This document shows positions 8,241 through 16,566 of a DNA stretch of 42,685 nucleotides, piece by piece. The position numbers and the translations under genes are program-made. Numbering within the stretch: position 1 is the first letter of the stretch; every line of letters starts with the position of its first letter. Under the pieces are notes generated by a model. That model was given only the letters and a program-made list of their open reading frames with translations, was not told where the DNA came from and did not search any database. Source of the stretch: an uncultured Porphyromonadaceae bacterium (GTDB lineage: Bacteria; Bacteroidota; Bacteroidia; Bacteroidales; Muribaculaceae); the NCBI GenBank assembly GCA_900548975.1, contig URMS01000021.1, forward strand, positions 1 to 42,685, read 5' to 3'.

Positions 8241-9694
8241 TTAATGAGCATTTTTTTGTCTCCGATTATATAGATGCCTCTTGCGAGACTGCTGCATGGC
8301 CATGAATCGGCAACCTTACAGCCTGTGATGTCGTATACACCGGAATCTTTATCGTATGCGTCGGCCACCACATTACCGACATTCGAGAAAGGGTCGTTGT
8401 TGGTGGCGAATACATGTTTGATCCTTATGGGCTTACCTCCGTATGCCCAGAATCCCACACGATATATCTGCGATGAATCGAGCGGTTTGATGCCGTTGGC
8501 GTCGTTTTTCATCATGCCGTTTATTTCGGCAACAATGAGTTTTCCGCCGTTGAAATTGCCCTCATATGACTTTTCCCAGTAACTTGGGGTGTCGAATACA
8601 CGCAGCTGCACACCGTTGCTTTCTTCCTCTTCGAGTTCAGCCACAAGGTATCTGTAGCCGGTCAGATCGATAGGACGTGTGTATTCCCAACCGCCGAAAC
8701 CATATTTGCCGGCGATGAAAGTATTTGTGGAAGTGTCGAATGTGCCTTTTTCCCATATTGCGGGATTGAACGATGCCAGATCGAATACGAAATCGCCTTC
8801 CGACGGATTGGGCTGCGGTTCGAATGGTATCTCCTCCGTGTATTCTACTTTTGGATCGGTGATGCCCATGGTGGCGAGCATCTCTACGGCATACCGGCAG
8901 CCGAGAACCCTGTATCCGTGGGCGGTGAAGTGGAGACCGTCGCCTTTTTGAGGAAGATTGGCGGCCGATATGACATGTGCCGTGGGTATTGTGCGGGGCA
9001 ACTGGTTGATAATCGCGTTCATGCCTCCGCACACACCGCCTTGTTCGGTTGTCACGACCTCACCGGCCAGCAGTGGAACCTCGGAGGCTGTGAGGCCGAG
9101 ATCGGCCAACAGGTCCTCGTATATTTTTTTAACCTTCGCACACCAGGTCGGGTCGCCGTTGTTTGTCTCTCCCTGATGGAGAAGAATCCCCTTGATTACA
9201 CCGTCCTTCTGCGCTATGCGCGCGCATTCTACCAACCGTTTGTACGGCGCATTGTCGTAGGCGGCCATGAAAGCTTTGTACCAGTCGGCTTCGTTGGCTA
9301 TGCTCACTGGATCGAAGTCTTTGTCGAGATGGGCGATATTTGCGCCCCCGATGGCTACGGGAACAACGCCGATACGTACTTCGTCCGGAAGATTTGCCAC
9401 CATTGTGCGTCCGAAATAGTCCATGGGTGTGAGACCTGTGCCCTGACGCACAAGGGGCGGCATGGCCTCGCACCACACACCTTTGGTGCGGGCGGGCGAT
9501 GCGAAGTCTACAGCCGGCAGCAGGCGGAAGCGCTCGGGAATATTCTGCCGATCGACTGGCTCAATGGCGGCATTCCCTTCCATATTAGACTGTCCAAGAC
9601 AGAGATAGATGTGAAAATCGGGATCGGGCTGAGCCGAGGCCTGAAGCAGCCCGGCGGCAGCGGCAACAGATATTATAATACGGGATAATTTCAT
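8237..9694 (-). CDS. SGNH (CE6-like) acetyl esterase with C-terminal accessory module and sorting-like tail
   Basis: A 485-residue exported protein with a signal peptide of about 21 residues. The SGNH esterase domain covers about 26-280: Ser36 in GQSNMEG, the LHQGETN block near 172-178, and Asp252/His255 in DGLHF. This is the sialate-O-acetylesterase/CE6 fold associated with acetyl xylan esterases. After a linker there is a beta-rich module (about 308-430) that is clearly related to the one in the GH5 protein next door. A tail (about 450-485) with VYDITG and GIYIIGDKK resembles the C-terminal sorting domains of Bacteroidota. Removal of acetyl groups from xylan is the likely role. It lies 18 bases after the GH5 gene and overlaps GH97 by 4 bases. 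Confidence 0.88.
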   Translation of the reverse strand: MKLSRIIISVAAAAGLLQASAQPDPDFHIYLCLGQSNMEGNAAIEPVDRQNIPERFRLLPAVDFASPARTKGVWCEAMPPLVRQGTGLTPMDYFGRTMVANLPDEVRIGVVPVAIGGANIAHLDKDFDPVSIANEADWYKAFMAAYDNAPYKRLVECARIAQKDGVIKGILLHQGETNNGDPTWCAKVKKIYEDLLADLGLTASEVPLLAGEVVTTEQGGVCGGMNAIINQLPRTIPTAHVISAANLPQKGDGLHFTAHGYRVLGCRYAVEMLATMGITDPKVEYTEEIPFEPQPNPSEGDFVFDLASFNPAIWEKGTFDTSTNTFIAGKYGFGGWEYTRPIDLTGYRYLVAELEEEESNGVQLRVFDTPSYWEKSYEGNFNGGKLIVAEINGMMKNDANGIKPLDSSQIYRVGFWAYGGKPIRIKHVFATNNDPFSNVGNVVADAYDKDSGVYDITGCKVADSWPCSSLARGIYIIGDKKMLIK

Positions 9695-9712
9695 GATAGT
9701 GTTGTATTTCGG

Positions 9713-11773
9713 TTATGGCAGGACTGAGATTTTGCGGCCACCGACAATGTAGATGCCGGGCGCGAGGCCGACAGTTGCCTCGGAGCGATATACTCCCCGG
9801 CGTATTCTGCGGCCGTAGAGGTCGTATACATCCACAGGCTGTTCGATGGTTTCGGCTTCGACATCGTCGATTCCCGAGGCATCGGAGGTCATAGCCGGGA
9901 ATACATTCTTTATACGGAACGGTCTGCCCCCCATGCTCCAGAAACCTACTATATAGATATGCGATTTATCCATCTTGCGGCCCTGTATGCTCTTCATGTT
10001 GTCGAGATCGATCACGGCCCGTCGCGAGCTTCCGAAATCGGCCTGCACCGGATCGCTCCAGTAATTGTTCTGGTCGAAGACACGGAACGACACACTGCAG
10101 CTGTTGTCGCCCTCGAGCTCGGCTATGAGGTAATGGTATGCCGAGAGGTCGAGCCCGCTCGAATACTGCCATCCGGCAAAGCCGTACTGGCCGGTGGTGA
10201 TAGTGTGTGTGGCGCTGTCGAAAGTGCCGGACTCCCATATCGACGGATTGAAATAACCGTCGATGAACGGGAACGCCGTGGAGGTGAAACTGAGTCGCAC
10301 ATTCTCAGTCCGACCTCCGACGGTGTAGCCCACAGTGGCTGTAGTGTGTCCCTGACCGATGGCGCGGAACGAACCGTTGTCCCAGCTTATGACCGAGGAA
10401 TTGTCGACCGTAACATCGAGTTCTGTTTCTACCGGGCTTTCGTAGCCGTTGTAGGACGCCACCACGGCCGGAGTAGAGCATGTGCCGGGCATCATCAGGT
10501 GATCGGAGGAGATATCGCCCGAGCGGGGCGACAGTACCAGCGATACCGACGAAGCTGCGGGCATGTTGTCGCCGGCATATTCCTTAAACCAGTGGTAGAC
10601 GGGCCACAGGCATGCGTCGGGGTCGTTATAGAGCGTATATTTCCCGGCTGAACCGGCCACTCCGTCGAATTTCGCGAGATGCTCGGGTCCGGTGAATATC
10701 ATCCAGCTTACGTTGCCGGTCTTGTCGGCAAGATATTTGAAGTTTGCACCGAAGCCTTCGCCGAGCATGCGGCCTGTGATGCTCTTGCCCCACGAGGCAT
10801 TGTAGTCTTCGGGAGCCCAGTCCATTTCTGTGACAAGGACAGGCGCTATTGCTGCCGCAGGTTCTATCTGGTCGCGCCACCCGGCAGCGAACGATTCGTA
10901 GCCTCCGCCGTAGTTGCCGCCGAGTTCCTGGCTGGGTTTGATGGCATCGCTGCCATACCATCCGGGATATACGTGCACGGCATAGCCGATGTTGTCGCCT
11001 TTAACGGGATATTTGGCAAATCCGGCGTACTGCGACTGGTAGCCGGTGCCCGGAATCCAGAGAATGTTGTTGCAGCCGTTGCCGCGCATCAGGTCGACTA
11101 TTTCCTGAAAGAACTGGGTAAGATTCTTGTTGCAGCCGTCGGTATTGGAGCGGTACTGACCGTCGGTATCTTTTATGTTGACAGGCTCGTTGGCCAGTTC
11201 GAACATTATATGGGGATTGTTCTTCAGCCGTGCCTGCGATGACACGAATCCCCATACCCGCTTGAGATATTTATGATAGTTGTCGCCGATGGCTATTTCG
11301 TGGGGGCACACGCCCGGCGGACGCATCACCACGTACAGTCCTTTCGAAACGGCGTATTCGGCCATGGGGATGAATACCGAGTTGAGATACGTGCGGAAGC
11401 GGTTGAAGTCGAACGCCGAGATATCGTTCTCACCTGTCGTCTGCGCTCCCGGGGTGTTGGACCAGTAGGGGTCCATGTGGAGGCGCAGCCAGTTCATCTT
11501 CCATCCGGCCGCAAGAATCTGGTCTATTTTTTCCTTGTTGTATTTCAGACACGCCTCTACATCATAGTTGCTCCATTTGGAGCCCTGTTCGTTGAACCAT
11601 GGGCTGTAGGTTTGGCCGAAACCGTGCAGATTCACTATGTTGCCGTCGGCATCCTTGAGGTAGCGTCCGTCGACGTGTAGTTCCGGCATGTCCATTCCCG
11701 GCCATGCACAGGCGCAGACGGGTGCCAGAATGCACATCAGAAGTGCGATAAGATTAAGATTTATGTGTTTCAT
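9713..11773 (-). CDS. GH5 endoglycanase with Ig-like domain, new accessory module and sorting-like tail
   Basis: A 686-residue exported GH5 enzyme. The signal peptide covers about 1-23 and the catalytic barrel about 30-400, with acid/base Glu196 in FELANEPVN and nucleophile Glu316 in LVTEMDWA. A Big_2-like Ig domain follows (about 405-500), then a ~120-residue beta-rich module (about 507-627) related to the C-terminal part of the SGNH esterase. The tail (about 645-686) has VYDLYGRRI and GIYIVGGRK. GH5 covers many activities; members in xylan loci (for example subfamily 21) can be xylanases, but cellulase or another activity is not excluded. It lies 9 bases after the GH43-CBM6 gene, in the middle of the accessory-enzyme half of the operon. 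Confidence 0.88.
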   Translation of the reverse strand: MKHINLNLIALLMCILAPVCACAWPGMDMPELHVDGRYLKDADGNIVNLHGFGQTYSPWFNEQGSKWSNYDVEACLKYNKEKIDQILAAGWKMNWLRLHMDPYWSNTPGAQTTGENDISAFDFNRFRTYLNSVFIPMAEYAVSKGLYVVMRPPGVCPHEIAIGDNYHKYLKRVWGFVSSQARLKNNPHIMFELANEPVNIKDTDGQYRSNTDGCNKNLTQFFQEIVDLMRGNGCNNILWIPGTGYQSQYAGFAKYPVKGDNIGYAVHVYPGWYGSDAIKPSQELGGNYGGGYESFAAGWRDQIEPAAAIAPVLVTEMDWAPEDYNASWGKSITGRMLGEGFGANFKYLADKTGNVSWMIFTGPEHLAKFDGVAGSAGKYTLYNDPDACLWPVYHWFKEYAGDNMPAASSVSLVLSPRSGDISSDHLMMPGTCSTPAVVASYNGYESPVETELDVTVDNSSVISWDNGSFRAIGQGHTTATVGYTVGGRTENVRLSFTSTAFPFIDGYFNPSIWESGTFDSATHTITTGQYGFAGWQYSSGLDLSAYHYLIAELEGDNSCSVSFRVFDQNNYWSDPVQADFGSSRRAVIDLDNMKSIQGRKMDKSHIYIVGFWSMGGRPFRIKNVFPAMTSDASGIDDVEAETIEQPVDVYDLYGRRIRRGVYRSEATVGLAPGIYIVGGRKISVLP

Positions 11774-11782
11774 GGATCAGGT

Positions 11783-13156
11783 CTATTTGAATATCCAGTA
11801 GTCAAAATTGAATAGTTCGGGGCCTTTGCGGCCTGTGAATACGAAATAGAGATCGTGCGCACCTGTAATTCCAGATTTCACCTCTGTCTCGAGCCGGCGC
11901 CATTTTTCCCATCCTCCGGTGGCGGGTACGTCGAGGATGGCGACTATCGGGCCGTCGATGCTGTCGGTACGGACTTCGATGGTGCCTCCGCGGCGTCCCG
12001 AGGCTACGGAAGCACCGAATTTTACAGGATGTCCGGCGCCGAAATTCACATTTTCGACCATGGTGTAGTCGCCGTTGTGTATATCCGAGAGGTACACGCC
12101 TGTTTCATCGCTCTGGCGCGTGGTCACGCCCTCCGCCCAGGCCATTGTCTCGGCTTCGTGACGTCCGTAGGGATCGAAATATCCGATAGCCCTGACACCT
12201 TTGCGCGTAGGCTCGATGAGGGGGAATGTTCCGTCGGCATTGTAGTCGAACGCTTCTACAGCCACACTGCGGCCGAAGCCTCCGCCGCCCGGCAGATTGC
12301 CTGTATGATAGAAGAAATAGGGCTGTCCCTTATATTCGATTATGCCGGCATGGTTGGTGAAGGAGTTGGTGCTGTCGGTCTGGGGCATTATCACGCCTTT
12401 ATAGTTCCAGGGGCCGGTCGGACGGTCGCTCATGGAGTAAGATATGTTCTCGGGAATGCCGCCGGCGGCGTATACCATATAGTACCGTCCGTCGCGTTTG
12501 TAGAACCATGGGCCTTCGGTGTAGGTCGAGGTATATTTCTTGTCGGCTTCCATGGGCACGAAGCGCGGTTCGCCGAAGCCTGCGGGAGTCTGCTCTATGC
12601 GCTGCACCTCGCCATCGAACGACACCATGTCGGGATTGAGCTTCACATAGTAGAGCTGCGGATTGCCCCAGTAGAGATAGGCCTGTCCGTCGTCGTCGAT
12701 GAACACTGTCGGATCGATATAGTCCCAGCTGCCGTCGACAAGCGGCTTGCCGATGGCATCTTTGAACGGACCGGTCGGCGTATCGCCTGTGGCGACGCCG
12801 ATAGCCATGGTGCCGCTGAGTTTAGAGTGTAGAGGAACATAGAAATAGAACTTGCCTCCGCGCTCCACGCATTGCGGCGCCCACGCGCGGTCGTCGGCCC
12901 AGGCGAAATCCTCTATAGCCAGCGGCGAACCGTGGTCGGTCCAGTTGGCCATGTCGGTGGTGGAGTACACACGCCATTCCTGCATCCAGAAGAAATCGGC
13001 ATTGTTCTCGTCGTGGCCTGTATAGATGTAGAGTGTGTCGTTGTGCACCATCGGAGCCGGGTCGGTGGTGTAGCAGGTCTGAACGACAGGATTTACTGCC
13101 GTGGCTCCGAGCGCCGGAAGCGCCATCAGGGTCAGTGCGGCTATTTTGATGTTCAT
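11783..13156 (-). CDS. GH43-CBM6 arabinoxylan-active glycosidase
   Basis: A 457-residue exported protein with a signal peptide of about 20 residues and a GH43 five-bladed propeller at about 24-325. The propeller carries base Asp32 in YTTDPAPMV, Asp148 in YIDPTVFIDDDG and acid Glu214 in YTEGPWF. A C-terminal CBM6 (about 333-456) begins RHEAETMAWA and ends FNFDYWIFK. The architecture matches the GH43_10/GH43_29 group with CBM6, which includes arabinoxylan arabinofuranohydrolases acting on singly substituted xylose; exact specificity is inferred. It is clearly paralogous to the GH43-CBM6 at 39637-40965 on the other arm of the locus. The gaps are 17 bases from the esterase gene and 9 from the GH5 gene. 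Confidence 0.92.
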   Translation of the reverse strand: MNIKIAALTLMALPALGATAVNPVVQTCYTTDPAPMVHNDTLYIYTGHDENNADFFWMQEWRVYSTTDMANWTDHGSPLAIEDFAWADDRAWAPQCVERGGKFYFYVPLHSKLSGTMAIGVATGDTPTGPFKDAIGKPLVDGSWDYIDPTVFIDDDGQAYLYWGNPQLYYVKLNPDMVSFDGEVQRIEQTPAGFGEPRFVPMEADKKYTSTYTEGPWFYKRDGRYYMVYAAGGIPENISYSMSDRPTGPWNYKGVIMPQTDSTNSFTNHAGIIEYKGQPYFFYHTGNLPGGGGFGRSVAVEAFDYNADGTFPLIEPTRKGVRAIGYFDPYGRHEAETMAWAEGVTTRQSDETGVYLSDIHNGDYTMVENVNFGAGHPVKFGASVASGRRGGTIEVRTDSIDGPIVAILDVPATGGWEKWRRLETEVKSGITGAHDLYFVFTGRKGPELFNFDYWIFK

Positions 13157-13173
13157 ATATATGGTGTGCTGTA

Positions 13174-14328
13174 TCAGTTGTTATTGTCCTGGCGGAAGAT
13201 AAGGGGAAGGAATTTGTCGAGGCATCGGCGCCATGTGAGCCACTCGTGGTGTGTGCCGGGCGAGAGGTAGTAAGTGTGGCGAATGCCTGCATCGGTGAGC
13301 ATGGCGCTTATTTTGTCGCTGCCGAAGTTCTCTTCGCTGCCCATGCCGAGGAAGAGTGTGTGAACCTTGTCGTTGAAAGCATCGGCATCTTTGAAGACAC
13401 CGTCGCACACATTGTCCAGACCGTCGCTAAAGAAGAAGAGGGCGCCGCTGAACGAACCGATATGCGAGAATTTATCGAGATTGCGGAGTGTTATCTGGAA
13501 AGTTTCGTGTCCGCCCCACGACAGACCGGCCATGGCGCGGTTGTCGCGGTCGGTGCGTGCGCGGAATGTCTTTTCGACGAAAGGTATTAGCTCGTTGAGC
13601 ATCACGGGGGTGAACGATGCTCCGAATTCGTCGCGCGATTCTCCCGGGCGTGTGCCGTGTATGTAGCCGCAGTTGCCGTAGTCCATCACTACGATCATGG
13701 GAACACATGTCCCCGCTGCGATATGATTGTCGAGTATATTCGCCATCTTGCCCTGTTGGTGCCATCCGCGCTCGTCTTCGCCCATGCCGTGCTGAAGATA
13801 GAGTACGGGATAGGTCTTTTCGGGAGATGTTTCGTATTCGGCGGGAGTGTATACGTAGCAACGGCGTTGTCTTTGTTCCAGCTCGGACCAGTAGGGGCAC
13901 TCGCGTACCTGTCCGTGCGGTATGTCTTTGTTGAAAGTATAGTATGCGGCTTCTTCGGCGCTTTCGGGAATCTCGATGCCGGAGGCCTGGCGTCCGCAGC
14001 CATAGAATGTTTCGCTCGACGGATCGTTGACGGCCACACCGTCAACCAGAACGAAATAGTAATGGAACCCTTCTACCAGCGGGTCGGTGGTAACGCTCCA
14101 GTTTCCGTTGTCCTGGCGGATCATATCGTACTTCCGGCCGCATATGTCGATTTTGACATCTCCGGCTTCGGGCGCAAAGACGCGGAATGTGGCTTTAGAC
14201 AGGGAGTCGACGCAGGGATATGCAGCTTCTGGTATATTGGTGGCGGCAGGTATGCCTTCGACGGGAGATGCGGCCGTGGCGGCCAATGCTGCCAGGGACA
14301 TCATTAATGTGAGCGTTGTTTTTTTCAT
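13174..14328 (-). CDS. CE1-like esterase with N-terminal CBM48/E-set domain, probable feruloyl or acetyl xylan esterase
   Basis: A 384-residue exported protein with a signal peptide of about 20 residues. An E-set/CBM48-type domain covers about 35-125 and a D-type esterase alpha/beta-hydrolase about 140-380. The nucleophile is Ser270 in AGLSWGG and the catalytic His is in GTHHEWLTWR (about 361). This N-terminal domain plus esterase pairing is common in Bacteroidota xylan loci, where members release ferulate or acetate. Activity cannot be fixed further. It opens the accessory-enzyme half of the operon, after a 110-base spacer with a 15-base-pair hairpin ending only 10 bases before its ATG, so its translation start could be affected by RNA structure. 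Confidence 0.88.
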   Translation of the reverse strand: MKKTTLTLMMSLAALAATAASPVEGIPAATNIPEAAYPCVDSLSKATFRVFAPEAGDVKIDICGRKYDMIRQDNGNWSVTTDPLVEGFHYYFVLVDGVAVNDPSSETFYGCGRQASGIEIPESAEEAAYYTFNKDIPHGQVRECPYWSELEQRQRRCYVYTPAEYETSPEKTYPVLYLQHGMGEDERGWHQQGKMANILDNHIAAGTCVPMIVVMDYGNCGYIHGTRPGESRDEFGASFTPVMLNELIPFVEKTFRARTDRDNRAMAGLSWGGHETFQITLRNLDKFSHIGSFSGALFFFSDGLDNVCDGVFKDADAFNDKVHTLFLGMGSEENFGSDKISAMLTDAGIRHTYYLSPGTHHEWLTWRRCLDKFLPLIFRQDNNN

Positions 14329-14338
14329 TTTTTTAAGA

Positions 14339-14378
14339 GAGTCAATGACCGGGCTTGTGTAATCCCGGCCATTGACTC
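14339..14378 (-). other. Strong hairpin between xyn10C-like gene and CE1 gene
   Basis: GAGTCAATGACCGGG (14339-14353) and CCCGGCCATTGACTC (14364-14378) form a 15-base stem with one mismatch and a 10-base loop. On the transcript it follows the GH10 gene by about 60 bases and its foot is 10 bases from the AUG of the CE1 gene. There is no U-run after it on the minus strand; what follows is A-rich. It therefore looks like an mRNA processing or stabilising element inside the operon rather than a terminator, though partial termination is possible. Confidence 0.7.
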
Positions 14379-14438
14379 GGGTTACAGATTATCGATTCAG
14401 AATAGCTGTATTTTCATTGATGGTTAGTACCATAAGTA

Positions 14439-16553
14439 TCATTCTTTGTCGGCGAGACCTTCGGCAATGCCGGCATATGCGGGTTTGCGGTTATAGCCGC
14501 TGTCCCAGATACCTACAGGCTGGTTGGCGCGCCATCCCGAGTTTTCGGGAGCGTCTGTCTGACACCAGAATGTGATGCCGAACTGCTGGGCTACAGGCAC
14601 GATCTCGAAGTACTTGCGGATGATGAACTTGTAGTAGTCCGACATGAGCTTGTGCTGCTCGAGTGTTACTTCGGCGGTGGGTACGTCGTTGCCGTTTTCA
14701 TCGACAAGACCCATGTCGAACTCTGTGAGACGTACCAGTTTGCCGGTACCGGCCATAAGTTCGAGCATCTTCACCACGTGTTCTGATTTGCTCTTCTGAG
14801 TCTCGGGATTCATGTAGTAGCTGATGTGCATCTGCGAACCGATACCGTCGATCTTGGTCACGCCGTCGCTTTCCCACTGATTGATCCAATCGATGAGGCT
14901 CCTGAGCTTCTTGTTGTCATCCCAGTCGCTTTCGAGGTTATAGTCGTTGATGAAGAGCTTGAGATCGGCGGGATTGCCGCCGTTTTCCTCGAAGTACTGG
15001 CGGGCGTACTTCACAGGTATGCGCACAAAATCATCGCCCAGATAGTCCTGCCAGTAGAACTTTGTTGCGGCATTGGGGTCGTTTGCGGCATGCTGTAGGT
15101 CGTAGCGCGAACCGCCGGCGCCGGATATAGCTTCGTTGACAACATCCCATGCCTTCACATAGCCGCGGGTGGCCGCCATCATACCCTTGATCCAGCGTTC
15201 CATCTCAGCTTCAAGAATTTCGGCTTTTTCCTCCGGGGTCAGTGGTATCGTATTCATGCTTTCAACTTTGCAAACACGTACTGAACGCACGTCCAGAGTG
15301 GCATCGCATGTCTGAGGCTTGAGGATAACGTCGTAGTCGCCGCCGACCAGGTCATTGAACTTAAGCCGGACGGTATTCTGACCCGCATTCACGGGAACAC
15401 CCGTGCTGATCGACTGTGCGTCGCCTCCCCAGCCGTTCTGGATGGTGAGCTGTATGCCCGATGATGCGTCTTTCGACGAGGTTATGTCCAGATAGAGCAC
15501 ATAGTTGCCTTCGGTCAGTTTGTTTTCTCCGCCGGGTAGAATGAAGAACTGATGCCAGCCGCCGTCGGGCACATAGTGTATGCAGCCGTCTATTACCGGA
15601 GGCTCGCAGCCCATTGCGTAGAATGGGAAGGGGCCGTCGGTATAAGTTTTGTTGGTCACTTCGTTTTCCACTTCGATAGCTGGAGCTTCTTCGTGGCTGA
15701 TTTTGACCCATTCGATTTCGAGTTTGCCGTCGTATGTGCCGGGCTGAAATACTGAGAAACCGTTCGATACTCCCATGGGAGCCATCTTTACTGATGCCTC
15801 GCTCCACTCGTCGGTGAATTCGAGTTTGCCTTCCTGAAGAGCGCCCCAGTTACCGAGCTGTACGTTGAGTGAACCGGGTTTGCTGCCGCGTATCCGGGCT
15901 GTGACTTTATATTCGCGGCCTTCGACAAACTGCAGGCCGTCGGCTACGAAGAACTGATACCATCCGCCGGGGTATTCCGACACTGTGAGGATGCCGTCGA
16001 TTATTGCAGGCTCGTATCCCATGACGAAGTAGGGGAATTTGGTCATGCCGGCATATGTCTGCCTGGCGTCTTCCACTTCGTTTCTTGCGTCGGGGTCGAC
16101 TTCGAGTTCTCGGTCTCTGATGAGTCGGTTGAGGTATTTCACATTCTGCTGTTCGTGCCAGCAGAATGTATGGCCATAGATCTGCACACCGGCTTTTTCG
16201 GCATTGTCCACGAACTCCGACACGGTGTTGAAATTCATCGAACCGTCGTCGCCCACCACAGAGGCATATTTCATGGCATTTCCGGCAGTCATTATGTCGA
16301 AGTTGTTGTTGGTGAGCAGATATACGAGACCTTTCTGATTGTAGTCGGCTACTCCGACTCCTGTGCCGAGGAGGAAGCCGGGATGCGCGCTGCGGTCGAT
16401 ATAGCTCTTAAGCTCGGCATAGTTGTCGAGATACTCATAGTCGGCGACGCTCTGGGGCTTCTCTACCTGGTATACGTCGATATCGGTATCGGCGCAACCG
16501 GCAAGAGCACCGGCGCCAAGGGCCATGGCAGCTATTATGTTATATTTTTTCAT
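14439..16553 (-). CDS. xyn10C: GH10 endo-xylanase lipoprotein with two CBMs inserted in the catalytic barrel (Xyn10C-like)
   Basis: A 704-residue surface lipoprotein with lipobox GALAGC and lipid Cys20. The GH10 barrel is split. Its first part is about 37-150 (with YGHTFCWHEQQ) and its second about 440-704, with acid/base Glu474 in WDVVNEAI and nucleophile Glu611 in RLTEFDMG. The ~265 residues between hold two related beta-sandwich modules (about 171-288 and 308-430), each opening with a similar MGYEP/MGCEP-(A/P)-x-IDG stretch, as in the CBM4/22-type insertions of Bacteroidota xylanases. It lies 13 bases after the XusE-like gene, completing the known xusABCDE-xyn10C gene order. The expected role is first cutting of long xylan chains at the outer surface. 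The symbol follows that synteny. Confidence 0.93.
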   Translation of the reverse strand: MKKYNIIAAMALGAGALAGCADTDIDVYQVEKPQSVADYEYLDNYAELKSYIDRSAHPGFLLGTGVGVADYNQKGLVYLLTNNNFDIMTAGNAMKYASVVGDDGSMNFNTVSEFVDNAEKAGVQIYGHTFCWHEQQNVKYLNRLIRDRELEVDPDARNEVEDARQTYAGMTKFPYFVMGYEPAIIDGILTVSEYPGGWYQFFVADGLQFVEGREYKVTARIRGSKPGSLNVQLGNWGALQEGKLEFTDEWSEASVKMAPMGVSNGFSVFQPGTYDGKLEIEWVKISHEEAPAIEVENEVTNKTYTDGPFPFYAMGCEPPVIDGCIHYVPDGGWHQFFILPGGENKLTEGNYVLYLDITSSKDASSGIQLTIQNGWGGDAQSISTGVPVNAGQNTVRLKFNDLVGGDYDVILKPQTCDATLDVRSVRVCKVESMNTIPLTPEEKAEILEAEMERWIKGMMAATRGYVKAWDVVNEAISGAGGSRYDLQHAANDPNAATKFYWQDYLGDDFVRIPVKYARQYFEENGGNPADLKLFINDYNLESDWDDNKKLRSLIDWINQWESDGVTKIDGIGSQMHISYYMNPETQKSKSEHVVKMLELMAGTGKLVRLTEFDMGLVDENGNDVPTAEVTLEQHKLMSDYYKFIIRKYFEIVPVAQQFGITFWCQTDAPENSGWRANQPVGIWDSGYNRKPAYAGIAEGLADKE

Positions 16554-16566
16554 TTTAGGTCGGATT

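Noticed and set aside
14329..14438. Intrinsic terminator between GH10 and CE1 genes
   Set aside because: The stem is strong, but the bases after it on the transcript are A-rich, not U-rich, and no promoter is visible for the next gene. I keep it as a hairpin of unknown role.
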